DNA from: Thermomonas beijingensis
GTDB taxonomy: Bacteria > Pseudomonadota > Gammaproteobacteria > Xanthomonadales > Xanthomonadaceae
Assembly: GCF_020034655.1 (NCBI RefSeq)
Contig: NZ_JAIQDJ010000001.1
Coordinates: 682,001 to 746,000, forward strand
Direction of reading: 5' to 3'
Length of the DNA stretch: 64,000 nucleotides
Every line of letters begins with the position of its first letter. The first letter of the stretch is position 1. Shown piece by piece: positions 27,734 to 37,900 of this stretch. Position numbers and translations under genes: made by a program. A model generated the notes under the pieces. The model was not told the origin of the DNA. It was given only the letters and a program-made list of their open reading frames with translations, and made no database searches.

Positions 27734-29134
27734 TCAGATCGCGCGCGAGAAGCGCGGTTTGGTGTCGGCAGCGGTTGGGGTCAGGTATTGGTCGAAGCAC
27801 ATGGCAATGTTACGCAATAGCAGCCGACCTTGCGAGGTGGCTTCGATGTTGCCTTGGCCAAATCGCACCAATCCGTCCTCCTGCAGCGGCTGCAACTGCG
27901 CCAGCGCACCGGCGAAGTAGTCTTCAAAGCGGATACCGTAACGGCGCTCCAGTGCGGCTACCGGGATTTGGCCCTGGCACATCAGCGATTGGATCAGGTC
28001 GGCACGCAGCGTGTCGTCCTCGCTCATGCGCATCCCGCGGAACACCGGTAGCTTGCCGGTATCAATGGCGATCTCCCAACTGGGTAAATCGCGCGGATTT
28101 TGGCTGAAGGTATTGCCGATATGGCTGATGGCAGAGACGCCCAGACCAATCAAATCGCTATCCGCGTGGGTGGTGTAACCCATGAAATTGCGGTGCAGGC
28201 CGCCGCGCTGCTGCGCTTGTGCCAGATCATCATCGGGCAAGGCGAAATGGTCCATGCCGATATAGACATAGCCCGCGGCAGTGAGTTTTTCCACCGCCAA
28301 TTGCAGCAGCGCCAGTTTGGCGTCACCGTCCAGCAGCAGGGCCTCGTCGATTTGCTTTTGCGCTTTGAACAGGTGCGGCATATGCGCATAGCTGTACACC
28401 GCCAGCCGGTCTGGACGGATCTCGGTGACGATATCCAGCGTCTTGCCGAAGCCTTCCAGATTTTGCCCCGGCAGGCCATAGATCAAATCGATATTGACCG
28501 AACGGAACCCGGCACTGCGTGCGGCATCCACCACGGCACGGGTTTCTTGCACGCTCTGGATGCGATTGACCGCTTCTTGCACCTTGGGGTCGAAATCCTG
28601 CACGCCCAGCGATGCGCGGTTGAACCCGGTCGCGGCCAGTGCCGGCATCCATGCGGGGTCGCAGAAGCGCGGGTCGATTTCGATCGAAATATCGCTGTCG
28701 CGGCGGTCGGCAAAATGGAATTGCCGGCGCAGCACATCCACGGTGTCGGCCAATTGCGTGGGGTTGAGGAAGTTCGGTGTGCCGCCACCAAAGTGCAACT
28801 GGATCACTTCCCGATCACGGTCAAACGCGGGGGCAATCAACGCGACTTCGCGATACAGGCGCGCCAGATAGCTATCCGATCGGCCCAAATCACGGGTGAT
28901 GATGCGGTTGCAGCCGCAGTAAAAACACGGGCTAAAGCAAAACGGCACATGCACATACAGTGATAGCCGGCGCGGGATGGGTTCCTCATTGCTGGCCTGC
29001 ACGGCTTCGCGCAGCTGCACCTCACCGAACTCCGCGCTGAATTGGGGCGCGGTCGGGTACGAGGTATAGCGCGGGCCGGGGCGATCGTAGCGACGCGCCA
29101 AATCGGCATCAAAGGCAATAGTCTGGGAGTGCAT
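27734..29134 (-). CDS. hemN: Oxygen-independent coproporphyrinogen III oxidase HemN
   Basis: A 466-residue radical SAM enzyme. The 4Fe-4S motif CxxxCxxC is CFSPCFYC (Cys66, Cys70, Cys73) with a fourth HemN-typical Cys75. HFGGGTPNFL follows, and the C-terminal HemN domain is present. It decarboxylates coproporphyrinogen III for heme synthesis when oxygen is absent. It sits upstream of fnr in a two-gene operon and has a perfect FNR box at 29169-29182, centred 42 bases before the ATG, so the transcript would start close to the start codon. No strong ribosome site is visible before the ATG. Confidence 0.94.
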   Translation of the reverse strand: MHSQTIAFDADLARRYDRPGPRYTSYPTAPQFSAEFGEVQLREAVQASNEEPIPRRLSLYVHVPFCFSPCFYCGCNRIITRDLGRSDSYLARLYREVALIAPAFDRDREVIQLHFGGGTPNFLNPTQLADTVDVLRRQFHFADRRDSDISIEIDPRFCDPAWMPALAATGFNRASLGVQDFDPKVQEAVNRIQSVQETRAVVDAARSAGFRSVNIDLIYGLPGQNLEGFGKTLDIVTEIRPDRLAVYSYAHMPHLFKAQKQIDEALLLDGDAKLALLQLAVEKLTAAGYVYIGMDHFALPDDDLAQAQQRGGLHRNFMGYTTHADSDLIGLGVSAISHIGNTFSQNPRDLPSWEIAIDTGKLPVFRGMRMSEDDTLRADLIQSLMCQGQIPVAALERRYGIRFEDYFAGALAQLQPLQEDGLVRFGQGNIEATSQGRLLLRNIAMCFDQYLTPTAADTKPRFSRAI

Positions 29135-29168
29135 GGGCGCAGCTTAGGCAGATACGGGCAGATACGAA

Positions 29169-29182
29169 TTGATCTTGATCAA
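29169..29182. promoter_or_regulatory. Perfect FNR/ANR box upstream of hemN-fnr
   Basis: The sequence TTGATCTTGATCAA is an exact match to the TTGAT-N4-ATCAA consensus for FNR and ANR. It lies between tpm (stop 29198) and hemN (start 29134). Its centre is about 42 bases upstream of the hemN ATG, the usual class II activator spacing if transcription begins at the start codon. Confidence 0.8.
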
Positions 29183-29197
29183 TCACTTGCGATGCGG

Positions 29198-29851
29198 TCA
29201 GCGGCGATGCAAGGCATACACGGCAGTATCCACCCGCGATGCCCCATTCACGAAGCCGGGGTGAGCCGCGGGAATGTTGCGCCGTTCGCACAGCGCGACA
29301 TCCCAATGTTCGCCATAGCGTGCACGTACTTCGTCTTCGTGTACCGAGAACGGTGGGCCGTCGCGGTCTTGTTGCGGGTATTCCAGAGTAATCAGCAAGC
29401 CTTGGCAGTTGCTGGGCAGTGCTGCGTAGAGTTCTGCCACATAGCGTTGGCGCAGATCAGGGGGAAGTGCAATCAATGCGGCACGGTCGAACACGGCGGC
29501 ACAGCTTGATAGTGCGTCACGATCCAGCCCGAAGGCGTCGCCATGGATGATTTCAATACCACCGGCGAGGTAGTGCGTGCCGTAGCGGCTTTGACGCAGC
29601 TCCGGCATCAATGCGTGGTCAGCAAAAAATTGTTCGATGGCCAGTTGTGACAGTTCCACGCCCAGCACGCGATGGCCTTGTGCGGCCAGCCATGCCAGGT
29701 CCAGCGATTTTCCGCATAGCGGCACGAACACGGTGCAATCGGCGGCAACGCCCAATCCGGCCCAGTGCTTTTGCAATAACGGGGTGGGGGTGGATTGGTG
29801 AAAACCGATTTGCTGGTTGGCCCAGCGTTGGTGCCAGAAGTCGGGTTGCAT
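29198..29851 (-). CDS. tpm: Thiopurine S-methyltransferase family protein
   Basis: A 217-residue SAM-dependent methyltransferase. The N-terminus FWHQRWANQQIGFHQSTPTP is diagnostic of bacterial TPMT, and VFVPLCGKSLDLAWLAAQGH is the SAM-binding motif I; FDRAALIALPP follows. It methylates thiopurines in vitro; bacterial homologues methylate selenium and tellurium compounds, though the native substrate is unclear. The ATG at 29851 has an AAGGAGA ribosome site. The 26 in-frame residues before it run into the inverted repeat upstream. It precedes the FNR box and hemN but is not itself behind that box. Confidence 0.9.
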   Translation of the reverse strand: MQPDFWHQRWANQQIGFHQSTPTPLLQKHWAGLGVAADCTVFVPLCGKSLDLAWLAAQGHRVLGVELSQLAIEQFFADHALMPELRQSRYGTHYLAGGIEIIHGDAFGLDRDALSSCAAVFDRAALIALPPDLRQRYVAELYAALPSNCQGLLITLEYPQQDRDGPPFSVHEDEVRARYGEHWDVALCERRNIPAAHPGFVNGASRVDTAVYALHRR

Positions 29852-29868
29852 GGGTGTCTCCTTTGGAT

Positions 29869-29945
29869 CGCTGGTGAAGCCGCCGTGCGTTTCGCGTAGC
29901 CGCATTTCGAGCGACGTAGCGAAACGCACGGCGGCTTCACCAGCG
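29869..29945. repeat. 27-bp inverted repeat between parC and tpm
   Basis: Left arm 29869-29895 and right arm 29919-29945 are perfect reverse complements over 27 bases, with a 23-base loop. As RNA from the minus strand it is a very stable hairpin ending 8-10 bases before the tpm ribosome site. I saw no second copy in the window. There is no T-run, so it is not a typical terminator. Confidence 0.85.
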
Positions 29946-29955
29946 TTGGAATGGT

Positions 29956-32211
29956 TCAGGCTTCCACCATCAATCCATCCACTTTTTGCCAGCCACGCGG
30001 CAGCAAACCACCGCGTGAGCCGCGCGCGCCCAGATACGGCTCCAATTCCTTGTACGCGAGCGTCATCGTGCGTGCACCCGATTGCACCAACAACTTGCCG
30101 GTGGCGGGCACGACTGCAATCGCCACCACATGCTCGGTGCCGCGCTTGGCTTTGGGGATGTCGATGATCTTGTTGCCCTTGCCTTTATCCAGCTCCGGCA
30201 ATTCGCTGATGGAAAATGCCAGCACGTGACCGGCACTGGTGATGGCAACGATGCGAGCGGCCTCGATGTTGGCCACTGGCGCGGGTGGCAACACCGTGCC
30301 ACCTTCCCCCAGCGACAGCAGCGCCTTGCCGGCTTTCTGGCGTCCGGTCAGGTTTTCAAAGCGGGTGACGAAGCCATAGCCGTGGCTCGATGCGATCACG
30401 AATTTATGGTCGTTATCGCCGCTGGCAAGTGCCTGGAAGGTGCTGCCGGGTGCGGGCGAGAAGCGCCCGGTGAGTGGCTCGCCATTGCCGCGCGCGCTGG
30501 GCAGGGTGTGCACGGCAGTGGAGTAACTGCGGCCAGCGGAATCAATGAACGCCACTTGCTGATTGCTGCGTGCGCGCACCGCCAGCAGCAGGCTGTCGCC
30601 ATCGCGATAACTGAGCGTTGCGGCATCGATATCGTGGCCTTTCGCAGCGCGTACCCAGCCCTTTTCACTCAGCACCACGGTCATTGGCTCACTGGCCACC
30701 AGCTCGGTTTCATCCAGTGCTTGCGCGGCTTGGCGTGCCACCAGAGGGCTGCGGCGGGCATCGCCAAACTTCTTGGCATCGGTCAACAATTCATCCTTGA
30801 CCAGTTTTTTCAGCTTGGTTTTGTTGTCCAGGATTGAAATCAGTGTTTGACGCTCGGCCGCCAGCTCGTCCTGCTCGCCACGAATCTTCATTTCTTCCAG
30901 CCGCGCCAATTGCTTCAGGCGGGTATCCAGGATGTAATCGGTCTGCTCCTCGCTGAGGCTGAAACGTGCCATCAGCACCGCTTTGGGCTCGTCCTCGCTG
31001 CGAATGATGCGAATGACTTCATCCAGGTTGAGGAAGGCCACCAGCAAACCTTCCAGCAGGTGCAGGCGACGTTCAACTTTTTCCAGCCGATGCTGCAAGC
31101 GGCGGATGACGGTGTCTTGACGGAAAGTCAGCCATTCGGATAGCAGCATTTTCAGGTTTTTGACCTGTGGGCGGCCATCCAACCCGATCACATTCATATT
31201 GACCCGGAAGCTTTTTTCCAGGTCGGTGGTGGCAAACAAATGCCCCATGAGTTGGTCGGCATCCACGCGGTTGCTGCGCGGCACCAGCACGATCCGGGTG
31301 GGATTGGCGTGGTCGGATTCATCGCGGATGTCTTCCAGCCACGGCAGTTTCTTGGCCCGCATTTGTGCGGCAATCTGCTCGATGATTTTGGACGGCGAAA
31401 CTTGATGTGGCAGTTCGGTGATGACGATATTATTGTGTTCTTTCACAAACACGCCACGTGCCCGCACGCTGCCGAGGCCGGTTTCATACATCGCCAGCAA
31501 GTCGCCGGGCGAGGTGATGATTTCCGCCGCAGTGGGGTAATCCGGGCCGCGCACGTGTTCGCACAGGTCGCGCACCGTGGCGTCGGGGTCATCCAGCAAG
31601 CGCACGCAGGCGCTGACGACTTCATTGAGGTTGTGCGGCGGCACATCGGTGGCCATGCCGACGGCAATGCCTGTAGTGCCGTTGAGCAGCAGGTGCGGCA
31701 AGCGCGCCGGCATCCACGTGGGTTCTTCCAGCGTGCCATCGAAATTGGGCACCCAATCGGCGGTACCGTGGCCCAATTCACCCAGCAACACTTCGGCAAT
31801 CGGCGACAGTTTGGATTCGGTATAGCGCATCGCCGCGAACGACTTGGGGTCATCGCTGCTGCCGAAATTGCCCTGCCCTTCGATCAGCGGGTAGCGGTAC
31901 GAAAATGGCTGCGCCATCAGCACCAATGCTTCATAGCAGGCGCTGTCGCCATGCGGATGGTATTTGCCGATCACGTCGCCCACGGTGCGTGCCGATTTTT
32001 TCGGCTTGGCCGATGCCGCCAGCCCCAGCTCGCTCATCGCATAGATGATGCGGCGCTGTACCGGCTTCAGGCCATCGCCGATGAACGGCAGGGCGCGGTC
32101 GAGCACCACATACATCGAGTAGTCAAGATACGCGCGCTCGGCGTATTCGCGCAGGGGGATTTGTTCAAAGCCGTGAAACGTGGTGCGCAGGAGGTCGTCG
32201 GTCATCTGCAT
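29956..32211 (-). CDS. parC: DNA topoisomerase IV subunit A (ParC)
   Basis: A 751-residue type II topoisomerase A subunit, ParC rather than GyrA by length and motifs. The catalytic tyrosine is in [11 protein letters not shown] (Tyr130). The quinolone region reads [18 protein letters not shown], with Ser90 and Glu94 at the positions of E. coli Ser80 and Glu84, so no classic resistance change is present. C-terminal beta-pinwheel blades follow (from about residue 500). It decatenates chromosomes after replication. Start ATG at 32211, or the ATG two codons later; neither has a strong ribosome site. parE is not nearby. Confidence 0.95.
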   Translation of the reverse strand: MQMTDDLLRTTFHGFEQIPLREYAERAYLDYSMYVVLDRALPFIGDGLKPVQRRIIYAMSELGLAASAKPKKSARTVGDVIGKYHPHGDSACYEALVLMAQPFSYRYPLIEGQGNFGSSDDPKSFAAMRYTESKLSPIAEVLLGELGHGTADWVPNFDGTLEEPTWMPARLPHLLLNGTTGIAVGMATDVPPHNLNEVVSACVRLLDDPDATVRDLCEHVRGPDYPTAAEIITSPGDLLAMYETGLGSVRARGVFVKEHNNIVITELPHQVSPSKIIEQIAAQMRAKKLPWLEDIRDESDHANPTRIVLVPRSNRVDADQLMGHLFATTDLEKSFRVNMNVIGLDGRPQVKNLKMLLSEWLTFRQDTVIRRLQHRLEKVERRLHLLEGLLVAFLNLDEVIRIIRSEDEPKAVLMARFSLSEEQTDYILDTRLKQLARLEEMKIRGEQDELAAERQTLISILDNKTKLKKLVKDELLTDAKKFGDARRSPLVARQAAQALDETELVASEPMTVVLSEKGWVRAAKGHDIDAATLSYRDGDSLLLAVRARSNQQVAFIDSAGRSYSTAVHTLPSARGNGEPLTGRFSPAPGSTFQALASGDNDHKFVIASSHGYGFVTRFENLTGRQKAGKALLSLGEGGTVLPPAPVANIEAARIVAITSAGHVLAFSISELPELDKGKGNKIIDIPKAKRGTEHVVAIAVVPATGKLLVQSGARTMTLAYKELEPYLGARGSRGGLLPRGWQKVDGLMVEA

Positions 32212-32268
32212 AGTCTAAGGCTAGCGCCGGTCAACGAACATTGCGTACAGAAGTTGCGGCTGTTTCAC

Positions 32269-33321
32269 TCAGGCCTGATGCTGCCGTAGCGCCCATTCCA
32301 CATGCTCACGCACCACCGGCGAGGGGTGGTCGCGGCGGGAGTGAAGTGCCGCCAGCACTGCGGGTGTGGTGGGTGCGTTGCCCAGCGCGATGGCGATATT
32401 GCGCAGCCAGCGTTCATGCCCGCTGCGGCGGATGGCGCTGCCTTCGCTGCGGCGCAGGAATTCGTCTTCTTCCCAGGCAAACAGGTCCACCAGGCTGGCG
32501 TTGTCGAGGTCATTGCGGACGCGGAAGTCCGGCTCGTCGCTGCGTTTGGCGAATTTGTTCCACGGACAGACCAACTGACAGTCATCGCAGCCGTAGATAC
32601 GGTTGCCTATCAGTGGGCGCAACGCTTCGTCGATGCTGCCTTCATGTTCGATGGTGAGATAAGAAATGCAGCGGCGCGCATCCAGCCGATAAGGCGCGGT
32701 GATCGCGCCGGTGGGGCAAACATCGATACAGCGCGTGCAGCTGCCGCAATGCGCGCTGGCGGGCGGGTCGATGGGCAGAGGAATATCGACAAACAATTCA
32801 CCCAGAAAAAACCAGCTGCCACCGTGTTTGTCGATCAAGCAGGTGTGTTTGCCAATCCAGCCCAGCCCGGCATTGCGCGCCAACGCGCGCTCCAATACGG
32901 GCGCAGAATCGGTGAAGGCACGGTGGCCGAATGGGCCGATTTCCGCCTGCACGACCTCCGCCAATTTTTGCAGGCGGTTGCGCATCAGCTTGTGGTAGTC
33001 GCGGCCCAGCGCGTAGCGCGCCACGTAGGCGCGTTCGTGCGCGCGCAGGTTGGCCCATGCGGCGTCGGGGTCCTTGCCGTAATCCAGGCCCACCGAAATC
33101 ACCCGCAAGGTGCCGGGCAGCAATTCGGCAGGCCGCGCACGCAGCGTGCCGTGGCGGGCCATCCATTCCATCGAGCCGTACAAGCCTTGCTGCAACCAAT
33201 CCAGCAGATGTGCTTCGTCTTCACCCAGTTCGATGCCGGAAATTCCCACGCGCTGGAAGCCAGCCGCATGGGCAAGTTTGCGGATACGCTGCGCCAGTGC
33301 GTTGTAGTCGGGTGTGGACAT
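32269..33321 (-). CDS. queG: Epoxyqueuosine reductase QueG
   Basis: A 350-residue iron-sulfur and cobamide protein that reduces epoxyqueuosine in tRNA to queuosine. Two 4Fe-4S motifs are seen: CGSCTRCIDVCPTGAI and CDDCQLVCPWN. N-terminal QueG regions include SVGLDYG and GRDYHKLMRNRLQKL, and the C-terminal HEAT-like tail ends HVEWALRQ. The ATG at 33321 (MSTPDYNALAQRIRK) is chosen, since the longer frame lacks a family match. It is divergent from nnrD, as in E. coli (queG/nnrD pair). Confidence 0.93.
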   Translation of the reverse strand: MSTPDYNALAQRIRKLAHAAGFQRVGISGIELGEDEAHLLDWLQQGLYGSMEWMARHGTLRARPAELLPGTLRVISVGLDYGKDPDAAWANLRAHERAYVARYALGRDYHKLMRNRLQKLAEVVQAEIGPFGHRAFTDSAPVLERALARNAGLGWIGKHTCLIDKHGGSWFFLGELFVDIPLPIDPPASAHCGSCTRCIDVCPTGAITAPYRLDARRCISYLTIEHEGSIDEALRPLIGNRIYGCDDCQLVCPWNKFAKRSDEPDFRVRNDLDNASLVDLFAWEEDEFLRRSEGSAIRRSGHERWLRNIAIALGNAPTTPAVLAALHSRRDHPSPVVREHVEWALRQHQA

Positions 33322-33368
33322 GGCGCAAATTATAGGTCTGCGCCGCGTTGCCACCCCGGAGTCCTTCG

Positions 33369-34841
33369 ATGCATAGCCCGTATCCACTGTTTGATCCTGC
33401 GGCACTGCGCGAAATGGAAGCACGCGGCGCGCATTATTTTGATGGCGATGCCTTTGCATTGATGGCGCGTGCCGGGCAGGCCGGTTGGCGCTGCCTGCTC
33501 AAGCATTGGCCGCAGGCACTGCGGATTGTGGTGGTGTGCGGGCCGGGCAATAACGGTGGCGATGGCTATGTGCTGGCGCGGCATGCGCACACTGCGGGGC
33601 GTACGGTACGTGTGGTGCAGCTCGCGCCACCTGCAACCCCATTGGCACAGCGGGCATGCGCGGAGTATGTCGAAGCGGGTGGCGCGTTTGGCCCTGCATT
33701 GGGTGATTGCGATGTGATTGTCGATGCACTGTTCGGCATTGGCCTGTCGCGTCCGTTGGATGCGGTCACTGCGGCACATATCGACGCGATCAATGCGTAT
33801 CCCGCCAAGGTGTTGTCACTGGATGTGCCCAGTGGCATCGATGCGCGCAACGGGCATGCGGTTGGCATGGCCATCCTGGCCGATGTGACGGTGCAATTCC
33901 TCGCCCGGCACCGTGGCTTGCGCACCGGCATGGCCTTGGATCATTGCGGGAAATTGGAGTTGGCGGGATTGGACTTGCCCGAGGCATTGTGGACGGGTAT
34001 TGCACCGTCGGCGCTGGCGTTTCGTGCCGATGCCTTGCACGAGTGTTTGCCGCTGCGCCCGCGCAATGGCCACAAAGGGCGCAATGGCCATGTGCTGTGC
34101 ATCGGCGGCGAACATGGCAGCGGTGGCGCGATTGTCCTGGCCGCGCAAGCCGCGTTGCGCACGGGGGCCGGCTTGGTCAGCGTGGCGACGCGTGCCATGC
34201 ATGTGCCAGCGCTATTGGCGCGCTGCCCGGAAGTGATGGCGCATGCCGTGGAAAGCAGTGCCGAGTTGCTGCCATTGTTGGCACGTGCCGATGTGATTGC
34301 CATTGGCCCCGGTTTGGGCCAGGGCGAGTGGGGCCGGGCGATGCTGGCCGCTGTGCTGCACGCGCTCACGCCGCGGGTGCTGGATGCCGATGCGCTCAAT
34401 CTGCTGGCCGCATCTGCCACGACACTGGGCGAGGACGACATCATCACCCCGCATCCAGGCGAAGCCGCACGCTTGTTGGCAACCACCACGACGGATATTC
34501 AAGCCGATCGCTTTGCGGCAGCCACTGCCTTGCAGGACAAGTTCGGCAGCAGCGTGGTACTGAAAGGTGCGGGCAGCCTGGTGCAAGCGGCGGGCAGCGT
34601 GCCGGCGGTGATTGGCGCCGGTAATCCCGGCATGGGCGTGGGCGGCATGGGCGATGTGTTGACCGGCGTGATTGCAGCCTTGCGCGGGCAAGGTTTTGCA
34701 GCACCAGCGGCGGCCACCATCGGCGCACTGCTGCATGCCGCCGCCGGCGATGCGGCCGCATTGGACGATGGCGAGCGCGGCTTGTTGCCCAGTGATTTGC
34801 TGCCTTGGCTGCGCAGATTGGCCAATCCAGTGCGACGGTAA
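33369..34841 (+). CDS. nnrD: Bifunctional NAD(P)H-hydrate epimerase/dehydratase
   Basis: A 490-residue two-domain repair enzyme. The N-terminal YjeF_N epimerase domain (to about residue 210) contains GPGNNGGDGYVLARH and DALFGIGLSRPLD. The C-terminal ADP-dependent dehydratase has GHVLCIGGEHGSGGA, PHPGEAARLL and GNPGMGVGGMGDVLTG. Together they restore damaged hydrated NADH and NADPH. The ATG at 33369 has a GGAG site eight bases upstream. In many gammaproteobacteria tsaE follows directly; here recC comes next after 120 bases. Confidence 0.94.
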   Translation: MHSPYPLFDPAALREMEARGAHYFDGDAFALMARAGQAGWRCLLKHWPQALRIVVVCGPGNNGGDGYVLARHAHTAGRTVRVVQLAPPATPLAQRACAEYVEAGGAFGPALGDCDVIVDALFGIGLSRPLDAVTAAHIDAINAYPAKVLSLDVPSGIDARNGHAVGMAILADVTVQFLARHRGLRTGMALDHCGKLELAGLDLPEALWTGIAPSALAFRADALHECLPLRPRNGHKGRNGHVLCIGGEHGSGGAIVLAAQAALRTGAGLVSVATRAMHVPALLARCPEVMAHAVESSAELLPLLARADVIAIGPGLGQGEWGRAMLAAVLHALTPRVLDADALNLLAASATTLGEDDIITPHPGEAARLLATTTTDIQADRFAAATALQDKFGSSVVLKGAGSLVQAAGSVPAVIGAGNPGMGVGGMGDVLTGVIAALRGQGFAAPAAATIGALLHAAAGDAAALDDGERGLLPSDLLPWLRRLANPVRR

Positions 34842-34961
34842 TGTCGCTGATTCACGCCGCCTCCCTCTATGGATTCGAGGAATCGCTCTCAACTCATGTT
34901 GCGTCGCAGCCGATGAGATGCCGCTGTGCTCAAATGGCGTTTCAGATCCGAGGGCCGACGG

Positions 34962-37900
34962 TTGAATACTGCTGAACACGATGCGGGCCTGATCCTGCTG
35001 CGCGCCAGCCGGCTGGAGGCGTTGCTGGAACCACTGGAATCCCTATTGGCGCAAACGCGGCCGGTGCACCCGCTGGCCCCGCAGACGGTGATCGCCGCGC
35101 ATCCCGGCATGAAGCAATGGCTGGCCGGCGCACTGGCACGGCAGGTGGGCGCAGGCCGCATCGTTGCCAATCTGGATGTGCAATTGCCCAGCACTTGGCT
35201 GGACCGGCTTTCGGCCGATCTACTGGACGCACGCGCGGTGGCCCTGCCGAATTACCGCCGTGGGCATCTGCGCTGGACCCTGCACGCGATGCTGGGCGAT
35301 CCGTCCGCGCATGGCGTCACCGACCCACGCGTGCTGTCCTACCTGGACGCTTCGGCCAGCGCCGATGAGCGCGCTCTGCGCCGCTTCCAACTGGCCGACC
35401 GGCTGGCGCGGGTGTTCTCGCAGTACCTGGTGTATCGCAGCGACTGGCTGCAGGCCTGGGAGGCGGGCAAGCACGCCTTCGCCACCGCCAAGCATGGTGA
35501 TGCGGCGTTGAGGGCACTGGAATCGGCCTGCCTCGCGCCGCTCTGGCAGGCGGTCGTCACAGCGCTGGGTGAGCATCGCGGCCGCTTGGTCGATGCGCTG
35601 GTCTCGGCACTGCAGGCGGATCCCGCGCCGCGCGCGCCGCTGCACGTGGTGGGTCTGTCGCACCTGCCGCCGGCGGAACTGTCGGTGCTGCGGGCCTATG
35701 CGCGCCGCGCGCCGGTGTTCCTGTACGTGCCCGATCCCTGCCGCGAGTACTGGGGTGGCCTGCACAGGGCGACGGGGCAGGGCGGCTGGCGCAAGCCCGA
35801 TGCGTCCGGTTGGCAAGCCTTCCGCGATGAAGAGCAGGCGCGCTTCGACGATCCCGGCGCGCTCGACTGGCGCGATCAGGGTCATCCGCTGCTGGCGCGC
35901 TGGGGGCGCCTGGGCCAGCACTTCTTCGCCGCCCTGGTGGACGGCGAGCTGCGCGAAGATATCCGCCACTGGCAGGACGACGGCGCCGGCACGCCGCCCG
36001 ATCGACTGGCGCGCCTGCAGGACAGCATCCGCCGCTTGCAGCCGGAGTTGCTGCAGGAGGATGCGGTCGCCGCCAATGCCACGGCCGATCCCAGCCTGCG
36101 CATCCACGCCTGCCACACCCGCCAGCGCGAGCTCGAAGTGCTGCGCGATGCGCTGCTGGATGCCATCGATAAAGCGGGGGTGCGTCCCGGCGATATCGCG
36201 GTGATGGCACCCGACATCCAGGCCTACCTGCCGTTGATCCCGGCGGTGTTCGGTGAGCCGGGCTCCGCGCGCGAGCGGCTGTTGCCCTACCACCTCGCCG
36301 ACGTGCCCGTCGCCCGCAGTCATCCGCTGTTTGCCGTGTTCGACACCCTGCTGGGGCTGGGCGCATCGCGCATCACCGCGCCCGAGGTGGTGGACCTGCT
36401 GGGCGTGGCGGAGGTGCGCGCCGCCTTGGGACTGGATGCGGGCGATGCCGATATCCTGGTCGAATGGCTGCGCAACAGCCGCGTGGCCTGGGCGCTGGAC
36501 GCTGCGCACAAGCAGGCACTGTCGCTGCCGGCGCGCGCCGAGCACAGCTTCGCCTGGGCGATGGACCGGCTGCTGGCCGGCTACCTGATGGCCGACGTGC
36601 CGGGCGGGATCGATCCGCAGCCGGTCACGCTGCCCGATGGCACCGCACTGCTGCCACTGGCCGGCATCGAAGGCCCGTCCGCGGCGGCGCTGGGCAGTCT
36701 GGACCGGCTGCTGTGCGAGCTGCAGGCGTGGCGCGACCTGGCCCCGATCGAACAGCCGGCAAGCCGGTGGGCGACGGTGCTGCGCGAGCGCGTGGACGCG
36801 CTGCTGCGCATCGACCGCACCGATGCCGACGCCCGCGCCGCGCTGTCGGTGGTGCATCGCGCGATCGCCCAGCTCGCCGCGGAACCGGCGCGCAACGGCG
36901 AGGACCCCGCGCTGCGCATGCCGGTGGTGTGTGAGCTGCTGCAGGACGCGCTGGCCGCCGCGCCGGAGCGCCAACGCTTCCTGATGGGCGGCATCACCTT
37001 CTGCGGCATGGTGCCGCAGCGCGCGATCCCGTTCGCCATGGTCTGCGTGTTGGGGCTGGACGAAGGCGCGTTTCCGCGCCGGCCATCCGATGGCGGCATC
37101 GACCTGATGGCGCGCCTGCGCCGCCTCGGCGACCGCGACGTGCCCGGCGACGACCGCTACCTGTTCCTGGAAACCGTGATGTCCGCGCGCAAGCGGCTGC
37201 ACCTGTCGTACATCGGCCAGGGCGCGCGCGACGGCAAGCACCGCAACCCGGCCGCGCCGCTGGCCGAGCTGCTGGCCGAACTCGACCGTGCCTGCGGCAA
37301 CGCGCCCGATGACGACAAGGCGCCGCGGCCGTGGCTGGTGCGACATCCGCTGCAACCGTTCGACGGCCGCTACTTCGACGGCACGCATCCGGCGCTGTTT
37401 TCGTTCTCGCCGGCATTCGCGGGCATGCGCGGGGCGGGCAGGGGAACGCTGCCGCGCCTGCGCGACGGCAATCTCCCCGTGCCGGAACCGCTGCCGGAGC
37501 CGCTGCCGCTGGCCACGCTGGAAGGCTTCTTCAAGGACCCGGCCAAGGCGCTGTTGAAGGAGCATCTGCAGCTGTCGCTGGATGCGCTGGACGACGACGT
37601 GCGGCTGGCGGAAGACGAGCCGATGGATGCGATTTCAAGGATCCACGCGGTGGCGCGCACGGTGTTCCTGCAGCAGGTGCTGCCGCGCAAATGCGGCGAT
37701 CCCGCGTGGGCCTGGGACCGCCAGCCGCCGGCGTGGGTGGGGCTGGGCGGGCTGTTGCCGCTGGGCGCGGCCGGTGAAGCCGCATGGGCGAAGGAAGCGG
37801 ACGCAGTGGATGCGCTGTGGAGCCAGGCCGATGCCTGTGGCCGCTTCGATGCGCGCGGCGAGCACGGCGGCCAGGCGATAAGGATCGACGTGCCGCTGGT

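Noticed and set aside
35220-37565. Long minus-strand frame opposite recC
   Set aside because: It is a high-GC antisense shadow rich in Arg, Gln and His with no recognisable domain.
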